Position numbers and translations under genes: made by a program
From: SBAX01 sp964646605
GTDB lineage: Bacteria > Planctomycetota > Phycisphaerae > UBA1845
Reading direction: 5' to 3'
Length of the DNA: 64,000 nt
Assembly (NCBI GenBank): GCA_964646605.1
Contig: CAZYEX010000147.1
Location: 12,459 to 76,458 of the forward strand
The notes under the pieces: generated by a model
The model's database searches: none
What the model was told of the DNA's origin: nothing
The model's input: the letters and a program-made list of their open reading frames with translations, nothing else
Shown here: piece after piece, positions 8,123-18,272 of the stretch
Numbering within the stretch: position 1 is the first letter of the stretch
Layout of the letters: each line of letters starts with the position of its first letter

Positions 8123-9907
8123 GTGGCGGTTGCGTATAACAGGCGGACGCATCGGTGCGGGGAGTTGCGCAAGGCGCAGGTCGGGCAGGAGGTTACGCTG
8201 GCCGGTTGGGTCAACACCACCCGCGACCACGGAGGGATGACCTTCGTGGACCTGCGCGACCATACCGGCCTTGCCCAGCTTCGATTCTCGCCCGAGCACA
8301 CAGCCGCTCACGAGGTGGCTCGCTCGTTGCACAACGAGGACGTGGTCGCTATCCGCGGGAAGGTCCTCAGCCGCGGAGAATGGACGAATCCCAAGCTCCC
8401 CACTGGCGAAATCGAGGTCGAGGTTCACGAGGCCGATCAGTTGAGCGACGCCGATCCCCTGCCCTTTCAGGTCAATGATCAGCTCGACGTCGGCGAGGAG
8501 ACGTTGCTGCGTTATCGGTTTTTACACCTTCGACGACCGGAGATGCAGGAGATATTTCGGTTGCGGCACGTCGTCACGCGGGCCATTCGCGAGTTCTTTC
8601 ACGAAAACGGGTTCGTCGAGATCGAGACGCCCTTTCTGACCAAGTCCACACCGGAGGGGGCGCGCGACTACCTGGTTCCGTCGCGGGTTCGTCCTGGGAT
8701 GTTTTATGCACTGCCGCAGTCGCCGCAATTGTTCAAACAGTTGTTCATGATCGCGGGGTTTGACCGCTATGCACAGATCGTGCGCTGCTTTCGCGACGAG
8801 GACCTGCGACTGGATCGTCAGCCCGAGTTTACGCAACTGGATATGGAGATGGCGTTCGTGCAGCGCGAGGACGTGATGAATGTCGTGGAGGGGTGCGTGA
8901 AGCGCATCTTCCGCGATGCGCTGAACATCGACATCCCCCTACCGATTCCGCGGATGACGGAGCACGCGTCGATGGAGCGTTTCGGCATCGACCGGCCTGA
9001 CACACGGTTCGGGTTGGAGCTGCAGGACGTCACTGCGATTGTACGTGAGTTGGACTTTCAGGTGTTTCGTGATGCGATCGACAAAGGCGGCGTGGTGAAG
9101 TGTCTGGTCGCCAGCGGGGGAGATCGGCTGACGCGCAAGATCACGGATGCACTGACCGAGGAACTTCAGGGAATGGGCGGCGGTGGATTGCCGATCGCCA
9201 AAGTGGCGCAGGGGGCCAATGGTCTGGAGTTTCAGACCGGCATTGCGAAGTTTCTGCAACCGTTGGTGAACAAACTCTGTCCGGCCATTGGCGCCAAAGC
9301 GGGCGATACCGTCTTTTTCATGCCCGGTACCTATGCCGATGTATGCAAATACCTGCATCATGTACGCACGCGCGTGGCAGGCGTCCTCGACATCATTCCC
9401 AAGAACCAGTGGAACCTGCTTTGGGTGATCGACTTTCCCCTCCTTACTTGGGATGAACAGGAAAATCGTTGGGCGAGCACGCACCATCCGTTTACCGCGC
9501 CTCTCGACGAAGACCTGCACATGCTGGACACGGAACCCGGAAAGGTGCGCGACAAGGCGTATGACTTGGTGCTAAACGGCACAGAGATGGCCGGGGGGAG
9601 CATCCGCATTCATCGAAAAGACGTGCAGATGCAGGTATTTCGCATTCTGGGCATCAATGACGAGCAAGCCAAGGAGAAATTCGAGTTCCTGCTTGATGCC
9701 CTGCGTTTCGGCGCGCCGCCGCATGGAGGCATCGCATTCGGTCTGGACCGCTGGGTGATGAAACTCGCGGATACCAATAGTCTGCGGGATGTCATTGCGT
9801 TTCCCAAGACCCAGCGAGCCGTTTGTCCGCTTACCAATGCGCCTTCCGCGGTGGCCAAAGCGCAACTCGACGAACTGTATCTTGCCGTGAAACCGCTGCC
9901 GAAGTAA
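8123..9907 (+). CDS. aspS: Aspartyl-tRNA synthetase
   Basis: Class II synthetase charging tRNA-Asp (or tRNA-Asp/Asn if non-discriminating). It has 594 residues, normal for the bacterial type. The N-terminal OB-fold anticodon domain covers about 1-110 (VTLAGWVNTTRDHGGMTFVDLRD). Class II motif 2 is FRDEDLRLDRQPEFTQLDMEM near 220-240, motif 3 is GIAFGLDRWVM near 540, and the bacteria-specific GAD insertion lies between them. The start is a GTG at 8123 with AGGAGG at 8112-8117, six bases upstream. It is divergent from the CGYDLRG membrane protein gene and ends just before a long hairpin. Confidence 0.97.
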   Translation: MAVAYNRRTHRCGELRKAQVGQEVTLAGWVNTTRDHGGMTFVDLRDHTGLAQLRFSPEHTAAHEVARSLHNEDVVAIRGKVLSRGEWTNPKLPTGEIEVEVHEADQLSDADPLPFQVNDQLDVGEETLLRYRFLHLRRPEMQEIFRLRHVVTRAIREFFHENGFVEIETPFLTKSTPEGARDYLVPSRVRPGMFYALPQSPQLFKQLFMIAGFDRYAQIVRCFRDEDLRLDRQPEFTQLDMEMAFVQREDVMNVVEGCVKRIFRDALNIDIPLPIPRMTEHASMERFGIDRPDTRFGLELQDVTAIVRELDFQVFRDAIDKGGVVKCLVASGGDRLTRKITDALTEELQGMGGGGLPIAKVAQGANGLEFQTGIAKFLQPLVNKLCPAIGAKAGDTVFFMPGTYADVCKYLHHVRTRVAGVLDIIPKNQWNLLWVIDFPLLTWDEQENRWASTHHPFTAPLDEDLHMLDTEPGKVRDKAYDLVLNGTEMAGGSIRIHRKDVQMQVFRILGINDEQAKEKFEFLLDALRFGAPPHGGIAFGLDRWVMKLADTNSLRDVIAFPKTQRAVCPLTNAPSAVAKAQLDELYLAVKPLPK

Positions 9908-9908
9908 G

Positions 9909-9971
9909 GGGAGTGCAAAGATTCTCTTTGCGGGACATGAACCGATGGGCAAAGAGAATCTTTGCCCTCCC
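9909..9971. repeat. Long inverted repeat whose arms are themselves palindromes
   Basis: GCAAAGATTCTCTTTGC (9915-9931) and its exact complement GCAAAGAGAATCTTTGC (9949-9965) are separated by 17 bases. Flanking GGGAG/CTCCC extend the pairing with one mismatch. Each arm is also a hairpin GCAAAGA-NNN-TCTTTGC. It sits right after the aspS stop and may end transcription, though no T-run follows. Confidence 0.8.
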
Positions 9972-9982
9972 ATAATGAGCAC

Positions 9983-11107
9983 ATGTCGATGAGCACGCGA
10001 ACGAGTATCGCCGCGATCATGCCGGGGCCCGACACATCGGGCCGCGCGCGACGGTGTGAGCTGCGGGAGATTGCTCTTCCGGAGCTGGAGCCCGACTCGG
10101 CGCTACTCAAGGTCGAACTGAGCGAAGTCTGCGGTACGGATGTTCATCTTCGGGATGGACGACTTGCGGGAGTCCCCTACCCGATCATACCCGGACACGT
10201 GTCTGTCGGCGTCCTGGAAACAATTCGCGGGAATCTCTGCGACGTGTATGGGAAGCCGTTTGTCGAGGGCGATCGCGTGGCATTCCTGGACGTCCACCGG
10301 ACGTGCCACGCGTGTTGGTACTGTCTGGTTGCAAAGGCATCCACGCGCTGTCCGGCCCGGAAAGTATATGGGATCACCTATGGACTCGCCGACGGACTGA
10401 CCGGCGGATGGGCGGAGTACATATCCATCAAACCCGGCGTGCTCTGCATTCGTCTGGATGGAGTTGCGAGTGAACTCTATATGGCCGGGGGATGCTCGTT
10501 ACCCACGGCTCTGCACGCCGTCGATCGCGCGGACATTCAGTTAGGCGACTGCGTTCTCGTTTTGGGCGCCGGGCCGGTGGGACTCAGCACGATCGCCTTC
10601 GCCGCGCTTCGCGGCGCGGCACGAATCCTCTGCATCGGGGCGCCGGATTCGCGACTGGACTCCGCGCGGGCGATGGGGGCCAATGATGTACTGCACTTCG
10701 AGAAGTTTTCGGAGGGCGAGCGGTTGGCGTGGGTGCGCGATCATACCGGCGACCGCGGGGCTGACGTAACCTTGGAATGTACCGGATCGCCCGTTGCCGT
10801 CAGACAATCGATGCAGTTCACGCGCGAGGCGGGAACGGTCGTCGTGGTCGGTCAATACACCGATCACGGCGAGACGGCCTTCAATCCGCATACGGAACTC
10901 AACAAGAAGCACCTGGACGTTCGGGGATGCTGGGGATCGGACTATTCGCATTTCCATCGCGCTATCGACATGCTGCGCACGCGGCGGGCTGCGGCGTTGT
11001 GGTCGCAGTTGCAGTTGCGACGTTACACACTGTCGCAGGTCAACGAGGCGCTGGAGGACGTCGCGTCCGGGCAAGCGATCAAGGCCCTCGTAGTTCCAAG
11101 CCGTTGA
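9983..11107 (+). CDS. Zinc-dependent alcohol dehydrogenase, MDR family
   Basis: A medium-chain dehydrogenase of about 374 residues that should oxidise an alcohol or polyol with NAD(P). It has the catalytic-zinc region CGTDVH, the structural-zinc cysteines CxxCxxCx7C (CHACWYCLVAKASTRC), and the Rossmann motif VLGAGPVGLS followed by a second strand RILCIGAPDSRLDSA. The usual GHE motif reads PGHVSVG here, so the conserved Glu is Val. The frame opens at 9962 inside the arm of the preceding hairpin; ATGs at 9983 and 9989 are more likely starts, with no strong ribosome site. The substrate is unknown; sugar-alcohol and threonine dehydrogenases are the nearest broad relatives. It converges on hicBA. 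Confidence 0.88.
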   Translation: MSMSTRTSIAAIMPGPDTSGRARRCELREIALPELEPDSALLKVELSEVCGTDVHLRDGRLAGVPYPIIPGHVSVGVLETIRGNLCDVYGKPFVEGDRVAFLDVHRTCHACWYCLVAKASTRCPARKVYGITYGLADGLTGGWAEYISIKPGVLCIRLDGVASELYMAGGCSLPTALHAVDRADIQLGDCVLVLGAGPVGLSTIAFAALRGAARILCIGAPDSRLDSARAMGANDVLHFEKFSEGERLAWVRDHTGDRGADVTLECTGSPVAVRQSMQFTREAGTVVVVGQYTDHGETAFNPHTELNKKHLDVRGCWGSDYSHFHRAIDMLRTRRAAALWSQLQLRRYTLSQVNEALEDVASGQAIKALVVPSR

Positions 11108-11123
11108 CGCGGGCTGCACTCCT

Positions 11124-11144
11124 CGCCACCCACGAGGTGTGGCG
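11124..11144. terminator. Hairpin between convergent genes
   Basis: CGCCAC...GTGGCG with a nine-base loop lies in the 56 bases between the dehydrogenase stop and the hicA stop. There is no T-run; it could be a weak bidirectional terminator or a REP-like hairpin. Confidence 0.35.
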
Positions 11145-11163
11145 CTACCTTCGGAGAATAGGG

Positions 11164-11391
11164 TCAGCGAAGCCGCAGGAACTCGTCGATTGTGAACCCG
11201 GCGACTTTGAGGATGCGAACCGCCAGACCTCGCCCGATGTCGCAGGCGGTGTGCATGGGAACCGTCACGGATTGCGATCGTTGCTCGTTCCAGAGCGTCA
11301 GATGGCTCCCGTCTTGCCGATCTTCCACGAAACCCTGCTTTTTCAGGAACTTCACCAGTTCGCGAGCCGTGACCTGCGGCATCCTCGCCAT
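11164..11391 (-). CDS. hicA: HicA-type mRNA interferase toxin
   Basis: A 75-residue HicA/YcfA-like toxin that would cleave mRNA on ribosomes when not bound by its antitoxin. The family pattern is clear: VTARELVKFLKKQGFVEDRQDGSH, with the Gly-Ser-His catalytic histidine at about residue 29, followed by a VTVPMH strand and a GLAVRILKVAGFTIDEFL helix. The start overlaps the hicB stop as TGATG. The antitoxin gene comes first here, the reverse of the common hicA-hicB order. Confidence 0.9.
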   Translation of the reverse strand: MARMPQVTARELVKFLKKQGFVEDRQDGSHLTLWNEQRSQSVTVPMHTACDIGRGLAVRILKVAGFTIDEFLRLR

Positions 11392-11627
11392 CAGGGGACT
11401 CCGAGCGTCAGCTCCTCGACGTGGAACTGTTTTCCGTTCTGAGGGATCGGTTGTCCGTGGGCGAGCAGGGATTCGACATGCTGTTGAACCGCCTTGCGCA
11501 TGTTATCCCTGGCTTGCTCGATCGTTTGACCATTACTGAAACACCCCGGCAGCGTAGGGCTATATGCAGAGTACCCTTCGTCTTCAGGCTCCTTCTCCAC
11601 CACAATCTCGAAAGTGAAGTAGCGCAT
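11391..11627 (-). CDS. hicB: HicB-type antitoxin
   Basis: A 78-residue HicB-like protein with the partly degraded RNase H-type fold that binds HicA: EPEDEGYSAYSPTLPGCFSNGQTIEQARDNMRKAVQQHVESL. The C-terminus ends soon after this domain, so no separate DNA-binding ribbon-helix-helix or HTH domain is present; autoregulation would need another arrangement. It is the first gene of the pair, overlapping hicA by one base, with a GGAG about eleven bases upstream. Confidence 0.9.
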   Translation of the reverse strand: MRYFTFEIVVEKEPEDEGYSAYSPTLPGCFSNGQTIEQARDNMRKAVQQHVESLLAHGQPIPQNGKQFHVEELTLGVP

Positions 11628-11648
11628 CGGTCGTCGTCTCCACCGTGA

Positions 11649-13367
<1,719 letters not shown>

Positions 13368-13408
13368 TCAAGATTCCTGAGCGTGATCCAATGCCTTGCG
13401 CGCTTCGT

Positions 13409-13440
13409 CCACCAACACCGGTCCCTTACGGTCGCGGTAC
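13409..13440 (-). repeat. REP hairpin, copy A (RAYT-associated)
   Basis: On the minus strand it contains CCGCGACCGTAAGGGACCGG: a short GC stem, tandem GA mismatch, CC-GTAA-GG tip. It differs from copies B and C by one stem base. It lies between glyQS and the RAYT gene. Confidence 0.8.
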
Positions 13441-13463
13441 GGAATGGCCGCGACCACCGATCA

Positions 13464-13494
13464 GAACCGCGACCGTCAGGGAGCGGTGTTGGCG
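13464..13494 (+). repeat. REP hairpin, copy B (RAYT-associated)
   Basis: CCGCGACCGTCAGGGAGCGG, on the opposite strand to copy A, forms an inverted pair with it across a short spacer (BIME-like). The loop is GTCA instead of GTAA, with the stem intact. Confidence 0.8.
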
Positions 13495-13525
13495 ACAGCA
13501 CAGCGCTCGATCATTCGCGGCACGA

Positions 13526-14014
13526 TCACGAGAGCGCCTCACCCTGCGACTCCATCACGTATCGACACGCCTCGCGCAGGGATTGCGGCGTCCACAGGTA
13601 CCGCGTGCTGCCGTGTCGGGACCATATCCGCACGCGGCCCGTAAAGCAATTGCTCTCGCGAAGCCGCCGGGTGCACCACGACTTCAGCGTGTTCATGACC
13701 CTCTCCGGCGGCTCCGGCGACGCCACGACGACGTGCACGTGGTTGGTCCGGGCTTGAACGCCGTGCAGAGCCCAGTCCCTCGTGGCGCAGACCTCTTCGA
13801 TTGTCTTTTCGACGACGCGACGAGCGCCCTCGTCCAAGGCAATTGGTGCGTCGGGGAGCCGCCGCGCCGCTTGCCGCTGCCAAGCACGATTGGACGGCAG
13901 CAGATCGGTCCCGTACGTTCGATGATCGCGATCGACAGATCCTCGAGGATCCCCGTGTAGCCAGGTGCCGTGTGTGCGGAACGTGATGAGATGGGCGAGA
14001 GGCTCGGTTCCCAT
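13526..14014 (-). CDS. REP-associated tyrosine transposase (RAYT, Y1/IS200-like)
   Basis: A 162-residue Y1 HUH transposase domain protein. The diagnostic pieces are LITFRTHGTWLHGD near the N-terminus, the metal-binding HUH motif NHVHVVV near residue 93, and a C-terminal helix REACRYVMESQGE whose Tyr is the expected nucleophile. The ribosome site GAGGAAG lies seven bases before the ATG. The gene is flanked on both sides by hairpins of one REP family (13409, 13464 and 14031), as expected for a RAYT that recognises and spreads its own REPs by single-strand cleavage. The domain looks full length with all key residues, so it may be active. Confidence 0.92.
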   Translation of the reverse strand: MGTEPLAHLITFRTHGTWLHGDPRGSVDRDHRTYGTDLLPSNRAWQRQAARRLPDAPIALDEGARRVVEKTIEEVCATRDWALHGVQARTNHVHVVVASPEPPERVMNTLKSWCTRRLRESNCFTGRVRIWSRHGSTRYLWTPQSLREACRYVMESQGEALS

Positions 14015-14030
14015 GGGTCACTTCCTCGCG

Positions 14031-14060
14031 GCCAACACCGCTCCCTTACGGTCGCGGTTC
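14031..14060 (-). repeat. REP hairpin, copy C (RAYT-associated)
   Basis: On the minus strand it contains CCGCGACCGTAAGGGAGCGG, the complete hairpin CCGC-GA-CC-GTAA-GG-GA-GCGG. It lies just upstream of the RAYT start and in the same orientation as the gene. Confidence 0.85.
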
Positions 14061-14073
14061 TGAACCGGGTGGG

Positions 14074-15921
14074 TCAGGGAGGCGCGGCGCAGCCTGGGAG
14101 GGTCCAGAGGAACCCTCGCATGAATCCCGGCATGTCAGCGGCCTCGACGATACCGCTGCCATCGGCGTCGAAGCCCACGCACCCGGGTTCGACGGGGTCG
14201 GCCTGGGAAGCACCCATGCAACGTTGGAACGCGGCGAAGTCGCGCAATCCGCGCGAGAGGGTCATACGGGCGGGCGAACTCTCGAGCGGATACTCGATGG
14301 CAACCCGGTGATCGGCGGGCAGGTCCTCGAAAAGGGACTCGACTCCGTCGGGCCAGACGACACGGAGTGAGTCAGCCTTGGTCGCGCTGCCCAGACCGAA
14401 ATGCTGGACGAAGGGACGACCGGCCATGTAACTGCCGCCGCCGAGGACCTCGCGCATGTGGGTGGTTTCGGCAAGCGTCAAGTACACGCGGGCCCCGACC
14501 GCGTTGGCGTTGAATCCGCAGGACCCGATCAGGTGAACATCGAGATAGCGGCCCTTGGGCGTGGTGCGATTGTCGAGTAAGACCGTTTCCTCGTAGATGC
14601 TGGTAACGAGAAAATCCTGGTCGCCGTCGAGGTCGAAATCGAAGGCGACCGCGGCCCGGGCATCGCCGACGAAGTCGGCCCCGCACCCGACGGCCCGCGT
14701 GAAATGCCCGGTTCCGTCGTTGATGAACAGCACCTCCGGCGTGTTCACCAACCCGTCGCTGACGCCCTTCAGGAACTCGTCGAAACCGTTGACCGCGTAA
14801 AGGTCGAGGTCGGCATCGTTGTCCACGTCGACGAATTCGGTTCCCCAGCCCCAATAGGTATCGTGGACGCCGCGCATCTGGGCCTGGTCCACGAAGGAGA
14901 GGGTCTGCGTTTCCATCAACTGGTTGATCAACAGGGTGTTGTACTGCGTGGTGCCGACGATGCCGTCTGCGTCGGTAATGTTGGTGCTGTAGACGTCGAG
15001 GTCGCCGTCGTTGTCGAAGTCGATGACGCTGATCCCCATATCATTTCCAGTGTGAGTAGCGCCGACGGCGAGCGAGTCGTCGACGAAGATTCCGTTGTCG
15101 TTGCGATAGTACTTGTCCGAGGTGTGATCGACGGCGACATAGAGGTCCCCGTCGCCGTCGTTGTCGAAGTCGGCGAAGACGCAGGAGAAGCTGTCGCGGC
15201 TGAGCACGCCCAAGCCCACGTCGAGCGTAACGTCGTCGAACTTGAAGTTTCCGAGATTCCGGAAGAGCCGGTTGTAGCCCGGAAAACCAGGACACCCCGA
15301 GCCGGCGTCGAAAACCCATAGGCCACAGTACACGTCGAGCAGTCCGTCGCCGTCATAGTCGCCGACGCAGGCGCCGCCACGGAGGTACCCGATGGGGTCG
15401 AACCCGGAGTTCGCGGTCACGTCGACGAACGCCCCATGATCGTTGCGGAAAACCTTGCTGGTCGGATGAATCGCCTCGGGTTCGTCGTCGTTGAACAGGA
15501 GCAGGTCCTGCCAGCCGTCGTTGTCGAGGTCCACGAACTGCGCGTGCCGCCCGAATCCGTAATCGTTCAGACCAAGCGGGATGGAAACGTCGGTGAACAC
15601 GCGCTGACCGGCCACGATGTCGTTGCGGTAGAAGGTGTTGGGAACGCCCATCTGGGTGGTCAGGTAGATGTCGAAATCGCCGTCATGGTCGTAGTCCCCC
15701 ACCCCCACACCGTTGCCCATGGCCGCCTGCATGGCGTGCATCATCCAAGCCGGGCGCGAACATTGGGTGGCGGCGGAATCGAACGTGGATCCGTAGGGGT
15801 TCTCGTGGATCAGGTTGCAGGTCTGGCCGACGTTGACGAAGTTGACCTCCCCGGTCGTGAGGGCGGCCCATGCGAGCGACATCGATGCGGCCCCTGCGCG
15901 TAGACAGCCGCTCGATTTCAT
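14074..15921 (-). CDS. Secreted FG-GAP/VCBS repeat protein with ASPIC/UnbV domain and dockerin-like tail
   Basis: A 615-residue exported protein. After a short signal-like start come about seven calcium-binding beta-propeller blades with DxDxDGxxD loops (GDYDHDGDFD, VDLDNDGWQD, GDYDGDGLLD, ADFDNDGDGD, IDFDNDGDLD, VDVDNDADLD, FDFDLDGDQD). An ASPIC/UnbV region follows (about 480-550: NAVGARVYLTLAE, FGLGSATKADSLRVVWPDG). The C-terminus has an EF-hand-like unit FDADGSGIVEAADMPGF, as found in dockerin-like tails of planctomycete secreted proteins. Such propellers mediate adhesion or carbohydrate binding. No catalytic domain is visible. GAGGG lies nine bases upstream of the start. Confidence 0.88.
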   Translation of the reverse strand: MKSSGCLRAGAASMSLAWAALTTGEVNFVNVGQTCNLIHENPYGSTFDSAATQCSRPAWMMHAMQAAMGNGVGVGDYDHDGDFDIYLTTQMGVPNTFYRNDIVAGQRVFTDVSIPLGLNDYGFGRHAQFVDLDNDGWQDLLLFNDDEPEAIHPTSKVFRNDHGAFVDVTANSGFDPIGYLRGGACVGDYDGDGLLDVYCGLWVFDAGSGCPGFPGYNRLFRNLGNFKFDDVTLDVGLGVLSRDSFSCVFADFDNDGDGDLYVAVDHTSDKYYRNDNGIFVDDSLAVGATHTGNDMGISVIDFDNDGDLDVYSTNITDADGIVGTTQYNTLLINQLMETQTLSFVDQAQMRGVHDTYWGWGTEFVDVDNDADLDLYAVNGFDEFLKGVSDGLVNTPEVLFINDGTGHFTRAVGCGADFVGDARAAVAFDFDLDGDQDFLVTSIYEETVLLDNRTTPKGRYLDVHLIGSCGFNANAVGARVYLTLAETTHMREVLGGGSYMAGRPFVQHFGLGSATKADSLRVVWPDGVESLFEDLPADHRVAIEYPLESSPARMTLSRGLRDFAAFQRCMGASQADPVEPGCVGFDADGSGIVEAADMPGFMRGFLWTLPGCAAPP

Positions 15922-16087
15922 CGAATTGCCCTCTACCCCGTTTAGAAACGGGGTCCCTTACCGCAAACGCTCGCGGCGCCCAAGAAACCAGGAACCTGTC
16001 GCGGGTTAGACCATTCTACGCGGCGCAGGTAAGCACTGCAAGAACGAAGTCCCCGCGTCCAATAAACCGCTGCCGGAGGATGCCCCC

Positions 16088-17014
16088 GTGAAGTTGTGCT
16101 GCATCGCGCGGGGCGTTACTGTTAGCCTTCTTGCATTGCCGGGGCTGGTGTGCGGCCTTGGGGCGCGTCCCGTCGGCGATTGGGAGGTTCACGGACTCGT
16201 GCGTCAACCCTGGTTTCGCAGGCTGATCGTCAACGCCCTCGCGGCTCCGCGAATGAAGGCTCGCATCTGGAAGCACTGGTACCGCTATTTTGACCGGCGG
16301 GTCGAATCCCGCGGTTTGCGGTTTATGAACTACGGGCTCCATTTGCCCGAGGCCGAGCGCCCGCCGCTCGATCCGCAGGACGAGGACGACCGGGGGTCTA
16401 TTCAGCTTTACCACCAAGTTCTGTCCGCCGTCGACCTGCGAAACGCCCGCGTATTGGAGGTGAGCAGCGGCCGCGGCGGAGGCGCGGACTACTTGTCCCG
16501 GTACTTCCAGACCAAGGAAATCGTGGCCTTGGATCGAACCGAATCCGCGCTGCAGTTCTCCATCCGATCGAGGCGCGGGCAAGGACTACGTTTCCTTTGC
16601 GGAGACGCATTGGCCCTGCCGCTACGCGACGAATCGTTTGACGCCGTGGTGAACGTCGAGGCCTCGCATTGCTATCCCGACCTGGCGGGTTTCCTCTCCG
16701 AAGTCCGCCGCGTGTTGAGGCCCGGCGGACATTTTCTCTATGCGGATTTCCGGCGCGAACAGGCCTGCGAGGCGTGGCGGGAGTGCCTTCTGGGGAGCGG
16801 ATTGACGCTCGTGGCCGAGGAGGAACTCACCGATCGGGTGGTTCAGGCCCTGGCGGGCAGTCACGATCGCAAGGTGTCGCTGATCCGGGAGATCGCCCCG
16901 CGAGCGCTTCGCCGGACCTTTTCCCAATTCGCGGGAACCAAGGGGTCGGTGATGTTCCGCGCCTTCGAGAACGGTCGGGCACACTACGTCCGCTTTGTCT
17001 TGCGAAAAGCTTAG
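16088..17014 (+). CDS. SAM-dependent methyltransferase (class I)
   Basis: A 308-residue Rossmann-type methyltransferase. SAM motif I is VLEVSSGRGGGADYL near residue 120, an acidic residue follows in VALDRT, GDALALPLRDESFDAVVN carries the motif III/IV region, and LRPGGHFLYADFR the later one. The overall look resembles the phthiotriol/phenolphthiotriol dimycocerosate methyltransferases, which act on long-chain lipids; that similarity is from memory and unproven here. The start is a GTG at 16088 after a GGAGG; the ATG at 16080 is closed by a TGA. The first 25 residues are hydrophobic and may touch the membrane. The acceptor is unknown. It converges on an alpha/beta hydrolase gene. Confidence 0.85.
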   Translation: MKLCCIARGVTVSLLALPGLVCGLGARPVGDWEVHGLVRQPWFRRLIVNALAAPRMKARIWKHWYRYFDRRVESRGLRFMNYGLHLPEAERPPLDPQDEDDRGSIQLYHQVLSAVDLRNARVLEVSSGRGGGADYLSRYFQTKEIVALDRTESALQFSIRSRRGQGLRFLCGDALALPLRDESFDAVVNVEASHCYPDLAGFLSEVRRVLRPGGHFLYADFRREQACEAWRECLLGSGLTLVAEEELTDRVVQALAGSHDRKVSLIREIAPRALRRTFSQFAGTKGSVMFRAFENGRAHYVRFVLRKA

Positions 17015-17045
17015 CCTATCCCGTAAGCCTCCCATCGCGGTCCGG

Positions 17046-18128
17046 TTACGGGCCGGACGGGGCCACTTCCAGGGGCGTGACCGGAACCCCGTCGGAATAG
17101 ACGCCCATGAACCGCTGCTCGGCTGTTCCGCCGAAGGCGTACCGACGGTTCTCGCCGCGAAAAGCGGTATCGAGCAAGGCGTCGAGAAGCTTCCAGTAGC
17201 CATAATAATCCAGTGCATCGGGGGCAAAGCGGTCGGCTTGACGCTGTCGCATTCGCCGGCGGAATGGTCCGCTGCGCTGCGTCGGTTCGTCGGGCGCTTC
17301 GTCGCCGGCCGAACGCGCGTCGGGCGGGAACGAACCATCCGAGGCCAGAGGGGCGAGGTGGTCGGCGGTCAACGGCTCATCGCCGCGATCGTCGGAGCGA
17401 ATGGTGATAAGCGCGACGTTCTCCGGCGGCAGGCGTCCAAGGGAGGCGCGGATGGCCTGGGCTCCGCGGTCCGCCACGGTGCGATCCGCGTCGCCGACCA
17501 CCAGCACGACAAGCGTATCGGTGGGCAACCCATCCAGGGGTCCGACTTGCAGGCGAGAGTCGCCGCCGGGATGGACGGCCATCAGGATCGCAGGCGGGGG
17601 CAGCCCCTGATCGGCGTAGGCCGCCGCGAGTTTGGCGCTGATGAGCCCTCCCAGGGAATGACCGACCCAGGCGATGCGACCGGTCCGCGGGCGTACCGGC
17701 CCGGACGCGAGCAGACGGGCGAAGGCGTCCTGGACGGATTGCAGCGCCGCGGGGACCATTTGCTCCGCCGGGGTGAAGCTCGTCGCCTGGTAGGTCGGAA
17801 AGACAACGATGTGTCCTTTTCGGACGATGTGCTGAATCCAGGCGCCGTACAACCGGGGGTTGGTCCCGCCCCAGCCGTGGAGGAAGACAACGAAGGGGGC
17901 TTCGTCGGGCCGGGGTTCGCTGGGCGTAAAGATCCAATACTCGGCGGCGCCCTCGCCGAAGCGTTGCGTCTCCACGGCCTTGTGCCGGTAGTCGGACCCG
18001 CCCGGGCCCGCGCTGGGCTGACCCGGCGGGACGATAAAACCCACGCCGCGGCAGCCGAGCCATAAGCAAAGTGCCCCGCCGGTGGCAAGGTAAACCGTCC
18101 GGATACGTCGTCCGTTGGCTGATCTCAT
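17046..18128 (-). CDS. Secreted alpha/beta hydrolase, paralogue 1
   Basis: A 360-residue exported alpha/beta-fold hydrolase. An N-terminal hydrophobic segment (about 10-26, ending LGC) may be a signal or a non-canonical lipoprotein signal. The oxyanion region is FLHGWGG, the nucleophile elbow is GHSLGG near residue 155, and acid and histidine regions follow (VVGDADRTV, further His). The C-terminal segment ALDYYGYWKLLDALLDTAF...GVPVTPLEV is almost the same as in the hydrolase at 25832-26890, so the two are paralogues. Residues 255-285 are an Arg-rich insert missing from the other copy. The substrate is unknown. It is divergent from the Flp pilin. Confidence 0.87.
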   Translation of the reverse strand: MRSANGRRIRTVYLATGGALCLWLGCRGVGFIVPPGQPSAGPGGSDYRHKAVETQRFGEGAAEYWIFTPSEPRPDEAPFVVFLHGWGGTNPRLYGAWIQHIVRKGHIVVFPTYQATSFTPAEQMVPAALQSVQDAFARLLASGPVRPRTGRIAWVGHSLGGLISAKLAAAYADQGLPPPAILMAVHPGGDSRLQVGPLDGLPTDTLVVLVVGDADRTVADRGAQAIRASLGRLPPENVALITIRSDDRGDEPLTADHLAPLASDGSFPPDARSAGDEAPDEPTQRSGPFRRRMRQRQADRFAPDALDYYGYWKLLDALLDTAFRGENRRYAFGGTAEQRFMGVYSDGVPVTPLEVAPSGP

Positions 18129-18200
18129 CGGAGAAACTCCCGCACCCTTGGATTATAGGCTTCGGCCGGGACGTCCGCCCTCCTCACGGTCAGACGCCGC

Positions 18201-18229
18201 TTGACTCCGATCCTGATGATTTCAACAAT
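18201..18229 (+). promoter_or_regulatory. Candidate sigma-70 promoter for the Flp pilin
   Basis: TTGACT (18201-18206) and AACAAT (18224-18229) are 17 bases apart and end 43 bases before the pilin ATG. The -35 box matches consensus at five of six positions and the -10 box at four. Confidence 0.4.
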
Positions 18230-18272
18230 TCGTACGGCAACCCTTCGACGGGGGGATGAAAGGGGGAAACGC

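Noticed and set aside
11162..11173. Third copy of the GGTCAGCGAAGC mini-hairpin
   Set aside because: It is the coding end of hicA and lacks the GACC-TGC-GGTC half; chance similarity is likely.
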